Shown piece by piece: positions 43,301 through 52,551 of a stretch of 64,000 nucleotides of DNA (positions are counted from its first letter, which is position 1; the number at the start of each line of letters is the position of its first letter). The position numbers were made by a program, and so were the translations under genes. Origin of the DNA: Alistipes sp. (GTDB taxonomy: Bacteria > Bacteroidota > Bacteroidia > Bacteroidales > Rikenellaceae); contig JAGAPT010000017.1 in the NCBI GenBank assembly GCA_017623115.1, positions 100,687-164,686 of the forward strand, in the 5' to 3' direction. The notes under the pieces were generated by a model. That model worked only from the letters and a program-made list of their open reading frames with translations, was not told where the DNA came from and did no database searches.

Positions 43301-44815
43301 TTATCTGGCTTTTATCATCGCTATCAAGCGTTCGATTTCACGGTATTTCGGGCTATCTTCGACAAAGGTCGGCACCTCGGCTCGCACACGGTCGTAGAGC
43401 GCACGGGTGGCGGGAGCCAACTCATCGGCAATCTTCAGACAATCGACCGCCTGCGCCAAGGCCATCAAGTGAATCGCCATCACCTGACATGCATTGTCGA
43501 GGACACGGCGGCAAATCAGTGCCGCATTCGTACCCATGCTGACCACATCCTGATTGTCGTTGTTATTCGGAATCGAGTGCACATACATCGGATTCGAGAG
43601 GGTCTGACACTCGGCCGTCGTCGATGTCGCCGTAAACTGCGAGGCCTGCAATCCATAGTTCAAGCCCAGCACACCCAAGTTCACGAAGGGAGGCAGGATG
43701 CCGTTGATGCGGTCGTGGAAGAGGTAGTTCATCTGTCGCTCGACCAACATCGTGAGCTTCGTCACGGCAATCTTCATCTTGTCCATCTCGAACGAGACAT
43801 AATCGCCATGGAAGTTACCGCCGTGTATCACCGTGCGATGTACCGGATCGACAATCGGATTGTCATCGGCCGCATTCAGCTCATGGAAGAGCACACGCTC
43901 GGCATTGGCCAGCGCATCATAGACCGGCCCCAGAATCTGCGGGATGCAACGCAACGAGTAGTAGGGCTGCACCTTGTGTTGGAACGTAGTCTGCTCGTGT
44001 CGGCGATAGAGCACCTCCTCGCGCTTGAGCAGACGACGACTTCCGACCGCCCATTCACGCATGCGGGCAGCCACCCGCTGTTGTCCCTCGTGGTGTTTCA
44101 GCGCATTGAGCTCCTCCGACATCAAGTCGTCGTACGAGGCAGCTATTTCGTTCATCAGCACCGACCCCAGCAGTGCCCAATCGGCCAAACGCTCGGCCAG
44201 CAGCAGGTTATTGAGTCCGATACCGGTCATCACCGCCGTACCATTCGTCACGGCCAACCCCTCACGCACATACATACGCAACGGTTGCAGCCCGCAAGCC
44301 GCGAGCACCTCACCGGCAGCACGACGCTCTCCCTGCCAGAAGACCTCACCCTCGCCAATGAGTGCCAATGCCAAATGGGCCAACTGCACCAAATCGCCAC
44401 TCGCCCCAACACTGCCGTGCTGGGGAATTACGGGATAGATTTCATGGTTGAGCATCTCGACCAGCAGGTCGACCGTATCGACATGCACACCCGAATGGGC
44501 TTGCAGGAAGGTCATCAGACGAGCCACCATTGCAGCTCGCACACACTCCTCACCGAGCGGCTCGCCGGCACCGGTCGAGTGGCTGCGAATGATGTTGTAT
44601 TGCAACGCTTCGAGGTCAGCGTCGTCGATACGCCATTGGGCCATCGGGCCAAAGCCCGTATTGATGCCATAGATGACTTTATCTTTCGAAAAATCTGCTA
44701 AAAATCGGTAACACTCCTCAACAGCCCGGCGTGTCTCCGGGGCTATTTCGATATGTTCACGGCCAATGAGTATACGCTCCAACTCGGCTCGCGTCAATTG
44801 ATGGGTTATCTTCAT
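43301..44815 (-). CDS. Aromatic amino acid ammonia-lyase (HAL/TAL family), probable tyrosine ammonia-lyase
   Basis: A 504-residue MIO-dependent lyase. The MIO prosthetic group forms from Ala-Ser-Gly in GSVGASGDLV at about residues 138-140. Other family motifs include YGINTGFGPM and QYNIIRSHSTGAGEP. Sequence alone does not separate histidine from tyrosine lyases, but in aryl polyene/flexirubin clusters this gene supplies 4-hydroxycinnamate from tyrosine as the starter, and the acyl-activating ligase in the same operon fits. I prefer the ATG at 44815; another ATG at 44842 would add nine residues. It is the first gene after a perfect promoter at 44875-44905, so tyrosine use starts the 20-gene operon. 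Confidence 0.9.
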   Translation of the reverse strand: MKITHQLTRAELERILIGREHIEIAPETRRAVEECYRFLADFSKDKVIYGINTGFGPMAQWRIDDADLEALQYNIIRSHSTGAGEPLGEECVRAAMVARLMTFLQAHSGVHVDTVDLLVEMLNHEIYPVIPQHGSVGASGDLVQLAHLALALIGEGEVFWQGERRAAGEVLAACGLQPLRMYVREGLAVTNGTAVMTGIGLNNLLLAERLADWALLGSVLMNEIAASYDDLMSEELNALKHHEGQQRVAARMREWAVGSRRLLKREEVLYRRHEQTTFQHKVQPYYSLRCIPQILGPVYDALANAERVLFHELNAADDNPIVDPVHRTVIHGGNFHGDYVSFEMDKMKIAVTKLTMLVERQMNYLFHDRINGILPPFVNLGVLGLNYGLQASQFTATSTTAECQTLSNPMYVHSIPNNNDNQDVVSMGTNAALICRRVLDNACQVMAIHLMALAQAVDCLKIADELAPATRALYDRVRAEVPTFVEDSPKYREIERLIAMIKAR

Positions 44816-44874
44816 GATTCTCGAGTCAAAAAATCCCTTCATTCAGGCATTCACACAACAGCCCAAATGAACTA

Positions 44875-44905
44875 CAAAAATACAATTTTTATCTTATCGG
44901 ACAAA
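44875..44905 (-). promoter_or_regulatory. Promoter of the aryl polyene operon
   Basis: Minus-strand TATTTTTG (44875-44882) with TTTG (44902-44905) at 19 bases, a perfect Bacteroidetes consensus. It is the only clear promoter found for the 20 genes that follow down to 23097. Confidence 0.85.
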
Positions 44906-45042
44906 CTTTTCAGGCCATTTTCAGGCATAAACCAACCAAAAAACGACCCGAAAAGTTCAGTGCCACCCATCAGCTATCCGCTCCCCGACTTTTCCCACAA
45001 AACAAACATTCTTTTTTCCGCCCACCTTTTCCGACATAGCAT

Positions 45043-45073
45043 ATTGCAATTTCAAAAAAAATCGCTATTTTTG
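45043..45073 (+). promoter_or_regulatory. Promoter of the L-galactose-type operon
   Basis: TATTTTTG (45066-45073) with ATTG (45043-45046) at 19 bases, one mismatch to consensus. It lies about 42 bases upstream of the aldo/keto reductase ATG. Confidence 0.75.
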
Positions 45074-45114
45074 TTTGTTTGCAATAGAATTTTTCAACCA
45101 AAAAGAATAACCCA

Positions 45115-46047
45115 ATGAAATCCAACGAAATCGGTAAAACCGGCATGAAGGTATCGGCACTGAGTTTCGGTGCATCGTCGCTCGGCAGCGTCTTTCGCTC
45201 GACCCGTGAAGAGGAGGCCCTCGAAGCGGTCTACACCGCCATCGAAGGTGGCATGAACTTCATCGACGTATCGCCCTACTACGGCCACTACAAGGCCGAA
45301 ACAGTACTCGGCAAAGCCCTGAAGAACATTCCGCGCGACAAATACTACCTCTCGACCAAGGTGGGTCGATACGGCAAGGATGGCGTAAATACGTGGGACT
45401 ACTCGGCCAAGCGCGCCCAGGAGAGCGTTTACGAGAGCATGGAGCGTCTGCATATCGACCACATCGACCTGATTAATGTGCACGACGTGGAGTTTGCCGA
45501 CCTGAATCAGGTGGTAGGCGAAACCCTCCCGGCACTTGTCGAACTGCGCGAGAAGGGCATCGTAAGCCACGTCGGTATCACAGATCTGCAACTCGAAAAT
45601 CTCCGTTGGGTCATCGAGCATGTACCTGCGGGCACGGTCGAGAGTGTGCTCAACTTCTGCCACTACTGCTTGTGCGACGACAAGATGGTCGACTTCCTCG
45701 ACTTCTTCGAGGAGCACAACGTAGGTATCATCAGTGCATCGCCCCTCTCGATGGGTCTCTTGTCGCAGCGTGGCGTACCCGATTGGCACCCCGCACCCAA
45801 ACCGCTCGTCGAGGCGTGCAAGAAGGCCGCCGAGCATTGTGCCTCGAAGGGCTACCCCATCGAGAAGCTCGCCATGCAGTATGCCCTCTCGAACGACCGC
45901 ATCGCCACGACGCTCTTCTCGTCGGCCAACCCCGAGAATGTGAAGAAGAACCTTGCCTTCATCGAGGAGCCGATCGACTGGCAGCTCGTAGAGGAGGTGC
46001 GCGAGATCATCGGCGACCAACAGCGCGTAAGCTGGGCCAACTCCTAA
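45115..46047 (+). CDS. Aldo/keto reductase, probable L-galactose (or L-fucose-type) dehydrogenase
   Basis: A 310-residue cytoplasmic aldo/keto reductase. The catalytic tetrad is visible: Asp and Tyr in NFIDVSPYYGHY, Lys in LSTKVGRYG and His in INVHDVEF. It is the first of three closely spaced plus-strand genes together with a COG3618-type lactonase and a zinc dehydrogenase. The same trio forms the L-galactose pathway described in Bacteroides vulgatus, where the reductase-family enzyme oxidises L-galactose to its lactone. L-fucose or another 6-deoxy sugar is an alternative. Confidence 0.85.
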   Translation: MKSNEIGKTGMKVSALSFGASSLGSVFRSTREEEALEAVYTAIEGGMNFIDVSPYYGHYKAETVLGKALKNIPRDKYYLSTKVGRYGKDGVNTWDYSAKRAQESVYESMERLHIDHIDLINVHDVEFADLNQVVGETLPALVELREKGIVSHVGITDLQLENLRWVIEHVPAGTVESVLNFCHYCLCDDKMVDFLDFFEEHNVGIISASPLSMGLLSQRGVPDWHPAPKPLVEACKKAAEHCASKGYPIEKLAMQYALSNDRIATTLFSSANPENVKKNLAFIEEPIDWQLVEEVREIIGDQQRVSWANS

Positions 46048-46059
46048 ACCACATCGCAC

Positions 46060-46983
46060 ATGGATTATAAAATCATCGATGCCCATGCCCACCTGTGGCT
46101 CCGCCAGGATGCCGTATGGAATGGCAAGCGCATCCAGACACTCGAAAACGGCCGTTCGCACTTCCTCGGTGAGGAGGTGCAGATGGTGCCGCCCTTCCTA
46201 ATTGACGGGCGCAACTCGGCCGAGGTATTCCTCTCGAACATGAACTACGCACAGGTGTCGGCAGCCGTCATCACACAAGAGTATATCGACGGCCTGCAAA
46301 ACGACTACCTCGAAGAGGTCATGCAGCGTTACCCCGACCGATTCTTCTGCTGCGGCATGTGCGACTACTTCCGTGACGATGTTGTCGAGCAGGCCGAGGC
46401 TCTTCGTGCCCGCGGATTCCGTGCCATCAAGATTCCGGCTAACCGCCTCAAGACGGATACGGTAACCGTACAACTCACCGACGAGAAGATGGTGCGTCTG
46501 TTCGACTACATGGAGGCACACGCCATGTGGCTCTCCATCGACCTCGACGATGACCCCGTGCAGATTGGCCAGTTGGAGGAAATCATCATCGACCACCCCA
46601 CGCTGCGTGTCGCCATCGGCCACTTCGGCATGGCCACCTATCCCCATTTCATGGAGCAGGTTCGATTGGCTCGCCATCCGCATGTCATGATTGAATCAGG
46701 TGGCATCACCTGGCTCTACAACAGCGAGTTCTACCCCTTCCACGGAGCCATCCGCGCCATCCGCCAAGCGGCCGACGAGGTGGGTATGGAGAAGTTGATG
46801 TGGGGGTCGGATTACCCCCGCACGATTACAGCTATCACCTACCGCATGTCGTATGACTTCGTGCAAAAGACAACCGAACTAACCGACGAGGAGAAGGCGA
46901 TGTTTCTCGGCCGCAACGCCGAGCGTTTCTACGGTTTCGAGCACCTGGTCGAGTTACCCTACATCAAAAACATGTCTGAATAA
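46060..46983 (+). CDS. Amidohydrolase-family sugar lactonase (COG3618-like)
   Basis: A 307-residue TIM-barrel hydrolase of the amidohydrolase_2 group. The first metal/substrate motif is IDAHAHLW at the N-terminus. A conserved RAIKIPANRL and the terminal MWGSDYPRTI motif (catalytic Asp) fit aldonolactonases such as L-fucono- and L-galactono-1,5-lactonase. It begins 12 bases after the aldo/keto reductase and should open the lactone that enzyme makes. Confidence 0.87.
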   Translation: MDYKIIDAHAHLWLRQDAVWNGKRIQTLENGRSHFLGEEVQMVPPFLIDGRNSAEVFLSNMNYAQVSAAVITQEYIDGLQNDYLEEVMQRYPDRFFCCGMCDYFRDDVVEQAEALRARGFRAIKIPANRLKTDTVTVQLTDEKMVRLFDYMEAHAMWLSIDLDDDPVQIGQLEEIIIDHPTLRVAIGHFGMATYPHFMEQVRLARHPHVMIESGGITWLYNSEFYPFHGAIRAIRQAADEVGMEKLMWGSDYPRTITAITYRMSYDFVQKTTELTDEEKAMFLGRNAERFYGFEHLVELPYIKNMSE

Positions 46984-47003
46984 CAACAAAACAGCATAAC
47001 AAC

Positions 47004-48023
47004 ATGAAAGCAGTACAGATTGTCGCTCCCTCCGAGATGCGCGTTGTCGAGGTGGAGCAACCCAAACCCCAGGCAGGCGAAGTGCTTGTCAAGATGTGTT
47101 ACGTCGGCTATTGCGGCTCGGACCTGAATACCTATCTCGGTCGTAACCCGATGGTGCAGCTCCCCGTCATCCCGGGTCATGAGATTGGTGGCGCGATTGC
47201 GGCTCTGGGCGAAGGCGTTCCCGCATCGCTCACCGTAGGCCAAACCGTCACGATTAACCCCTACACGAACTGCGGCACATGTGCCTCGTGTCTGGCCGGT
47301 CGCGTGAATGCCTGCCAGTTCAACCAGACACTCGGAGTGCAGCGCAACGGTGCCATGTCCGACTACATCGTCGTACCTTGGCAGAAGGTGATTCCGGCCG
47401 ATGGCGTCTCTCCGCGCGATGCCGCCCTCATCGAGCCGATGAGCGTCGGCTTCCATGCCGTAGAGCGTGCCGAGGTGACCGACCTGGATGTCGTGATGGT
47501 CATCGGATGCGGTATGATTGGCGTAGGTGCCATCGTTCGTGCCGCACTGCGTGGTGCTACGGTCATTGCCGCTGACATCGACGATGAGAAGCTGGCCCTC
47601 GCCAAGGAGCTGGGTGCCACCTACACGGTCAACACGATGCAGGAGGATGTCCACGCTCGCCTGCAGGAGCTGACCGGCGGACATGGCCCGAATGTCGTTA
47701 TCGAGGCTGTCGGCTCGCCCATCACCTATGTCATGGCGGTCGACGAGGTGGCCTTTGCCGGCCGTGTGGTCTGCATCGGCTACGCCAAGAGTAACGTAGA
47801 GTTCCAAACAAAACTCTTCGTGCAGAAGGAGCTCGACATCCGTGGCTCGCGCAACGCCATGCCCTCGGATTTCCGCGCCGTGATTCGCTTCTTCGACGAG
47901 CACCCTGCATTCCCCAAGGAGCGGCTGATTTCCGCCATTGCCACCCCCGAAACAGCCGAGGAGGTGATGAAGCAGTGGGCCGAGGCTCCGGGTAAGGTGT
48001 TCCGTATCTTGGTAAAGTTCTAA
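47004..48023 (+). CDS. Zinc-dependent medium-chain dehydrogenase, probable L-galactonate 5-dehydrogenase
   Basis: A 339-residue MDR-family dehydrogenase. Catalytic zinc ligands are in YCGSDLN and PGHEIGG. The structural zinc site has four Cys in NCGTCASCLAGRVNAC. The NAD-binding motif is GCGMIGVGA. In the L-galactose pathway this enzyme turns L-galactonate into D-tagaturonate, which joins the uronate route. It is 20 bases after the lactonase gene and is followed by a terminator. Sorbitol- or threonine-dehydrogenase-like substrates cannot be excluded. Confidence 0.87.
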   Translation: MKAVQIVAPSEMRVVEVEQPKPQAGEVLVKMCYVGYCGSDLNTYLGRNPMVQLPVIPGHEIGGAIAALGEGVPASLTVGQTVTINPYTNCGTCASCLAGRVNACQFNQTLGVQRNGAMSDYIVVPWQKVIPADGVSPRDAALIEPMSVGFHAVERAEVTDLDVVMVIGCGMIGVGAIVRAALRGATVIAADIDDEKLALAKELGATYTVNTMQEDVHARLQELTGGHGPNVVIEAVGSPITYVMAVDEVAFAGRVVCIGYAKSNVEFQTKLFVQKELDIRGSRNAMPSDFRAVIRFFDEHPAFPKERLISAIATPETAEEVMKQWAEAPGKVFRILVKF

Positions 48024-48044
48024 CGAGCGATATATCGCTACAGC

Positions 48045-48085
48045 AAAGGAGCGTTCAACTGCTTGGTTGAACGCTCCTTTTATTT
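48045..48085. terminator. Terminator between convergent zinc dehydrogenase and guaA genes
   Basis: A 15-bp stem (AAAGGAGCGTTCAAC / GTTGAACGCTCCTTT) with a 6-base loop, followed on the plus strand by TATTT. It clearly serves the plus-strand operon; the short A run on the left may allow weak use by guaA. Confidence 0.85.
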
Positions 48086-48109
48086 GGCAGGAAGGTCGAA
48101 GTCGTTCGA

Positions 48110-49417
48110 CTACTCCCACTCAATCGTAGCACTCGGCTTCGGCGAAAGGTCGTAGCAGACGCGATTCACATTGGGCACCTCGGCCAAGATACGACCGGCA
48201 ATCTTGTGGAGCAACGGCCACTCAATCTCCTCGATCGTGGCGGTCATGGCATCAACCGTATTGACGGCACGAATAATCACCGGCCAATCATACGAGCGAG
48301 CATTGTTGCGCACACCCACCGACTTGAAGTCGGGAACCAGCGTAAAGTATTGCCATACTTTCTTGTCGAGACCGGCACGCTTGAACTCCTCACGCAGGAT
48401 AGCATCCGACTCACGAACAGCCTCCAGACGGTCGCGGGTAATAGCACCCAGGCAACGCACACCCAGACCCGGACCCGGGAAGGGCTGACGATAAACCATA
48501 TCATAGGGCAGACCCAACTCAACACCGCAGGCACGCACCTCATCCTTGAACAACTGACGCAACGGCTCAACGAGCTCGAACTGCAAATCCTCCGGCAGAC
48601 CACCTACATTGTGGTGGCTCTTAACCATTTTGGCCGTCTTCGTACCACTCTCCACGATGTCGGGATAGATGGTACCCTGACCGAGGAAGTCAACACCGTC
48701 GAGTTTGCGAGCCTCCTCCTCGAAAACACGGATAAACTCGCCACCGATAATCTTACGCTTCTGCTCGGGATCCTCGACACCTTCGAGCTTCGTGAGGAAA
48801 CGCTCCGTAGCATCGACATAGACCAAATTGGCATTGAGCTGATTGCGGAACACCTCCACGACATCCTCCGACTCGCCCTTGCGCATCAGGCCATGGTTGA
48901 CGTGTACGCAAACGAGTTTATCGCCAATAGCCTTCAAGAGCAGGGCTGCCAGCACCGACGAATCGACACCACCCGACAAGGCCAGCAACACCTTCTTATC
49001 GCCTACCTGACGACGAACAAGTTCTACCTGGTCGTCGATAAAATTCTTCATGTTCCAGTTCGTCTCGGCCTTGCACGTCTCGAAGACAAACGACTTCACG
49101 GCCTCCTTGATGGCCTCCATATCGTTGCCAAAGGCGGGCAGCGTCACTGCGCATTGCGCCTTTGCATGACCGGCAGCCATCACCGGATAACCCGCTTCGT
49201 AGATAGCCGGCAACACATCAATCTCCTCGCCGTCGATCACATTATTCGGGCCTCCGTTGATAATCACACCCTTTACATTGGGCAGTGCTTTCAACTCCTC
49301 GACTGTGATATCATGGGGATAAATCTCGCTATATACGCCCAAATCTCGAATAGCTCGCGCCAACGTCGTATTCTCATGGCTACCCAAATCCAAGATGACA
49401 ATCATATCCTGCTTCAT
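48110..49417 (-). CDS. guaA: GMP synthase with a truncated, probably inactive glutaminase domain
   Basis: A 435-residue protein, against about 510-525 for usual GuaA. The ATP-pyrophosphatase half is intact, with the PP-loop SGGVDSS at 148-154, KSHHNVGGLP and the C-terminal SKPSATIEWE ending shared by GuaA enzymes. It makes GMP from XMP. The N-terminal glutamine amidotransferase region spans only about 117 residues instead of about 190. The nucleophile motif (GICYG in relatives) reads AAGHAKAQ with His84 in the place of Cys, and the HPE histidine/glutamate segment is missing. The enzyme would need free ammonia or another glutaminase subunit. The reading frame is continuous, so this is not a frameshift. 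It lies 130 bases after guaB. Confidence 0.93.
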   Translation of the reverse strand: MKQDMIVILDLGSHENTTLARAIRDLGVYSEIYPHDITVEELKALPNVKGVIINGGPNNVIDGEEIDVLPAIYEAGYPVMAAGHAKAQCAVTLPAFGNDMEAIKEAVKSFVFETCKAETNWNMKNFIDDQVELVRRQVGDKKVLLALSGGVDSSVLAALLLKAIGDKLVCVHVNHGLMRKGESEDVVEVFRNQLNANLVYVDATERFLTKLEGVEDPEQKRKIIGGEFIRVFEEEARKLDGVDFLGQGTIYPDIVESGTKTAKMVKSHHNVGGLPEDLQFELVEPLRQLFKDEVRACGVELGLPYDMVYRQPFPGPGLGVRCLGAITRDRLEAVRESDAILREEFKRAGLDKKVWQYFTLVPDFKSVGVRNNARSYDWPVIIRAVNTVDAMTATIEEIEWPLLHKIAGRILAEVPNVNRVCYDLSPKPSATIEWE

Positions 49418-49546
49418 ATTGCTCTTTTTTTTAATGTGTTAAATTTTATTACTCATCAACCTTAAAACAACTCAGCCCACAAAACGACGCACCATATCAA
49501 GTGTTCGAATTTGTGAGCTGAAGTCTTTTTCACATAACCTATCGGT

Positions 49547-51025
49547 TTATCGTTCGCTCGAATAGTTCGGAGCCTCACGCGTGATGGCCACATCGTGCGG
49601 GTGGCTCTCCTGCATACCCGATGCCGTGATGCGGATAAACTTCGCAGTTTGGAGTGTCGGAATATCCTTCGCTCCGCAGTAACCCATGCCCGAGCGCAAA
49701 CCACCAATGAGCTGGAAGACCGTCTCGTTTAACGTACCCTTATACGGCACACGAGCCACAATGCCTTCGGGAACCAGCTTATTGATATTGCCCTCGCATC
49801 CCTTCTGGAAGTAACGGTCAGCCGAGCCCGCCTTCATGGCATCAATCGAACCCATGCCACGATAGGACTTAAACTTTCGACCATTGAAGATAATCGTCTC
49901 ACCCGGAGCCTCCTCCGTACCGGCAAACATCGAGCCGACCATCACCGAATCACCGCCGGCAGCCAAGGCCTTCACGATATCGCCCGAGTAACGCAAGCCA
50001 CCATCGGCAATCACCGGTACGCCGGACTTCTTAGCCTCCTGAGCGGCAGCATAGATGGCCGAGAGTTGCGGCACACCGACACCGGCAATGATACGGGTCG
50101 TACAAATCGAGCCCGGACCGATACCTACCTTGATACCGTCTGCACCGGCCTCAATCAGGAAACGAGCCGCCTCGGCCGTAGCAATGTTACCGGCCACGAC
50201 ATCCAACTCGGGGAACTCGGCCTTGATTTCACGCAACTTCTTGGCGATGTTGGCCGAGTGACCATGCGCCGAGTCGAGCACAACGGCATCCACGCCCTCT
50301 GCCACCAAAGCACGTACACGCTGTATGGCATCCTCCGTGATACCGACACCGGCAGCCACACGCAGACGACCTTTGGCATCTTTGCAGGCATTCGGATGGT
50401 CCTGAATCTTCGTAATGTCCTTATAGGTAATCAAGCCAACGAGTTTGCCGTTGTCATCCACCACCGGCAGTTTCTCGATTTTCGAACCGAGCAATACATC
50501 CTTGGCATTTTCCAAATCGGTCGAGTGGGTCGTCACGAGGCGTTCGCGCGGGGTCATCACATCGCCAATCAGGCGTGTCATATCACGTTGGAAGCGCAAG
50601 TCGCGGTTCGTCACGATACCAATCAGTTTTTTCGCCTCATCCACAACCGGAATACCACCGATTTTATTCTCGTGCATCAACGCAAGCGCATCGCCCACGG
50701 TCGCCTCCTTCGAGATGGTTACCGGGTCGTAAATCATACCATTCTCGGCACGCTTCACACGACGCACATGAGCAGCCTGTTCGGTAATCGACATATTCTT
50801 GTGAATGACACCGATACCGCCCTCACGCGCCAAGGCAATAGCCATAGGAGCCTCTGTAACGGTATCCATAGCCGCCGAAACAATCGGGATATTGAGATTG
50901 ATATTACGCGAAAAACGGGTCTCGGTCGAAACCTCTCGCGGCAACACTTCAGAATAGGCGGGCACCAACAGCACATCATCGAAGGTCAGACCTTCAGGCT
51001 GTACCCTTTCATTAATAAAGGACAT
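49547..51025 (-). CDS. guaB: IMP dehydrogenase
   Basis: A 492-residue IMP dehydrogenase that oxidises IMP to XMP in guanine nucleotide synthesis. The start is the ATG at 51025 ([20 protein letters not shown]). The catalytic Cys lies in [11 protein letters not shown] pair of CBS domains is inserted at about 95-220 ([20 protein letters not shown] and [12 protein letters not shown]). It is followed 130 bases later by guaA, so the two last steps to GMP are neighbours. A TACTTTTG element lies 24 bases upstream. Confidence 0.97.
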   Translation of the reverse strand: MSFINERVQPEGLTFDDVLLVPAYSEVLPREVSTETRFSRNINLNIPIVSAAMDTVTEAPMAIALAREGGIGVIHKNMSITEQAAHVRRVKRAENGMIYDPVTISKEATVGDALALMHENKIGGIPVVDEAKKLIGIVTNRDLRFQRDMTRLIGDVMTPRERLVTTHSTDLENAKDVLLGSKIEKLPVVDDNGKLVGLITYKDITKIQDHPNACKDAKGRLRVAAGVGITEDAIQRVRALVAEGVDAVVLDSAHGHSANIAKKLREIKAEFPELDVVAGNIATAEAARFLIEAGADGIKVGIGPGSICTTRIIAGVGVPQLSAIYAAAQEAKKSGVPVIADGGLRYSGDIVKALAAGGDSVMVGSMFAGTEEAPGETIIFNGRKFKSYRGMGSIDAMKAGSADRYFQKGCEGNINKLVPEGIVARVPYKGTLNETVFQLIGGLRSGMGYCGAKDIPTLQTAKFIRITASGMQESHPHDVAITREAPNYSSER

Positions 51026-51048
51026 AATGAATGCGATTTTGTTGCCTG

Positions 51049-51056
51049 CAAAAGTA
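51049..51056 (-). promoter_or_regulatory. -7 element of guaB promoter
   Basis: Minus-strand TACTTTTG matches TAnnTTTG and lies 24 bases upstream of the guaB ATG. The -33 element is poor (TTTA at 21 bases). Confidence 0.55.
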
Positions 51057-51086
51057 CACATTATTTCCGAAATAACCTAAACAATA

Positions 51087-51133
51087 CGCCTCTCCGACGA
51101 AAAAAATATAAACATTTTTTCATCAGAGAGGCG
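51087..51133. other. Long imperfect inverted repeat between guaB and the Fe-S aldo/keto reductase gene
   Basis: CGCCTCTC (51087-51094) pairs with GAGAGGCG (51126-51133), and inside it GAAAAAAT can pair with ATTTTTTC. It lies just downstream of the 3' end of the reductase gene and upstream of guaB. It could be a terminator of the former, although no strong U run follows on the minus strand. Confidence 0.4.
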
Positions 51134-51152
51134 ATTCTCAACGTGCATCTAT

Positions 51153-52538
51153 TTAGAAATGCTTACCCTGCTTCAAATCTTCGACATAAGCATCGATTTT
51201 CCGCATTTGTGCCGGAATATCGATCCGCTGCGGACAATGCTCGACACACTCACGACAACCAATGCAATGTGCCGCCTGTCGCAGTTTCGGCACCGAACGG
51301 TCGTAGCCCACCAGGAAGGCACGCCGCGCTCGTCGATAATCGGCATCGCCCGACGAAGCCGAGACATTGCCCTCGTTGATACATTTATTATAATGCTTAA
51401 AGATGGCCGGAATATCCAATCCATAGGGGCACGGCATGCAGTAGAGGCAATCGGTGCAGTTAATCAGCGGATAGCGCAGGTAGCGTTGTGCCGTATCTTC
51501 AAGCAGCGTCAACTCCTCGTCAGTGCAGGGCTCCAACGGTGAGTAGGTCTTCAGATTATCCTCCAAATGCTCCTGATAAGTCATACCACTCAACACCGTC
51601 AGTACCCCCTCCGGTGTTCCGGCAAAGCGGAAGGCCCACGAGGCGATGCTCTCCTCCGGACGACGCTCTTTGAGGCGGGTCGTAAGGTGCTCGTTGAGCG
51701 AAGCCAGACGACCACCCAAGAGCGGCTCCATGATGACCGACGGAATACCCCGTTTCCACAGTTCATCGTAGAGATAATCGGCATTCGTGTTGCGACGACC
51801 GGCATGCTTCCAATCGACATAGTTGAGCTGAATCTGCACGAAGTCCCACCGAATCTCATCGTGCAACGAAAGCAGGTAATCAAAGGCCTTCACATCCCCG
51901 TGATAGGAGAATCCAAGGTTGCGAATGCGCCCTGCCTCGCGCTCTTTGAGCAGGAACTCCAACACCCCATTATCGAAGAAGCGTTTGCGCACGGTCGGAA
52001 TACCATCACCACCGCCTATCGAGTGGAGCAGGTAGTAGTCGATGTAATCGACCTGCAACTCCTCGAACGATTTGCGATACATCGCCAGAGCCCCCTCCCG
52101 CGAGAAGTCTCGCATGTTCGAGAGTTTCGTGGCAATGAAGTATTTCTCGCGCGGATGGCGTTTCAGTGCCGTTCCCGTCACACGTTCCGAGAGTCCTCGA
52201 CCATAGACAGGGGCCGTATCAAAGTAGTTCACGCCGTGTTCGATGGCGTAATCGACCAATCGATTGACCTGCTCCTGATCCATCGGAGAGTTGCGGTCTT
52301 CGGGATCCACCAGCGGCCAACGCATACAACCATACCCCAGCAACGACACCTTATCCCCCGTAGTCGGGGTGGTGCGATAGGTCATCTTCGCGGCATCAGG
52401 ACGACGCTCCGAAGCCGTATCCGCAGTACGCCCCTTCGGTGTGCAACCCACGAGGGAGGTGGCGGCAAACGCACCTCCTACGCCCAATCGGCGCAGAAAC
52501 TCACGTCGTGTAACCTGTTTCTTATCATTCGTATTCAT
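51153..52538 (-). CDS. Tat-exported lipoprotein aldo/keto reductase with two C-terminal 4Fe-4S clusters
   Basis: A 461-residue protein starting at the ATG at 52538. The N-terminus has a twin-arginine signal (TRREFLRRLGVGG) with a lipobox Cys32 (SLVGC), indicating folded export and lipid anchoring. Residues about 55-340 are an aldo/keto reductase domain that keeps the tetrad: Asp and Tyr in YFDTAPVYG, Lys in IATKLSN and His in YLLHSIGG. The C-terminus has two ferredoxin motifs, CTDCLYCMPCPYGLDIP and CIGCRECVEHCPQRI. NADPH is not expected outside the cytoplasm, so the clusters may deliver electrons from the polyferredoxin encoded 13 bases upstream in the same operon. Substrate unknown. Confidence 0.88.
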   Translation of the reverse strand: MNTNDKKQVTRREFLRRLGVGGAFAATSLVGCTPKGRTADTASERRPDAAKMTYRTTPTTGDKVSLLGYGCMRWPLVDPEDRNSPMDQEQVNRLVDYAIEHGVNYFDTAPVYGRGLSERVTGTALKRHPREKYFIATKLSNMRDFSREGALAMYRKSFEELQVDYIDYYLLHSIGGGDGIPTVRKRFFDNGVLEFLLKEREAGRIRNLGFSYHGDVKAFDYLLSLHDEIRWDFVQIQLNYVDWKHAGRRNTNADYLYDELWKRGIPSVIMEPLLGGRLASLNEHLTTRLKERRPEESIASWAFRFAGTPEGVLTVLSGMTYQEHLEDNLKTYSPLEPCTDEELTLLEDTAQRYLRYPLINCTDCLYCMPCPYGLDIPAIFKHYNKCINEGNVSASSGDADYRRARRAFLVGYDRSVPKLRQAAHCIGCRECVEHCPQRIDIPAQMRKIDAYVEDLKQGKHF

Positions 52539-52551
52539 GGCTCGCTCCAAA

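Noticed and set aside
43256-44701. 481-codon plus-strand frame opposite the ammonia-lyase
   Set aside because: Antisense shadow of a complete MIO-type lyase; no recognisable motif.
48110-49417. GuaA shortening caused by a frameshift or assembly error
   Set aside because: The frame is continuous and the N-terminal 80 residues still align to the start of the amidotransferase domain. The missing part is internal, and no remnant appears in the other frames nearby.
48206-49465. 419-codon plus-strand frame opposite guaA
   Set aside because: Antisense to a conserved ATP-pyrophosphatase domain; no motif of its own.
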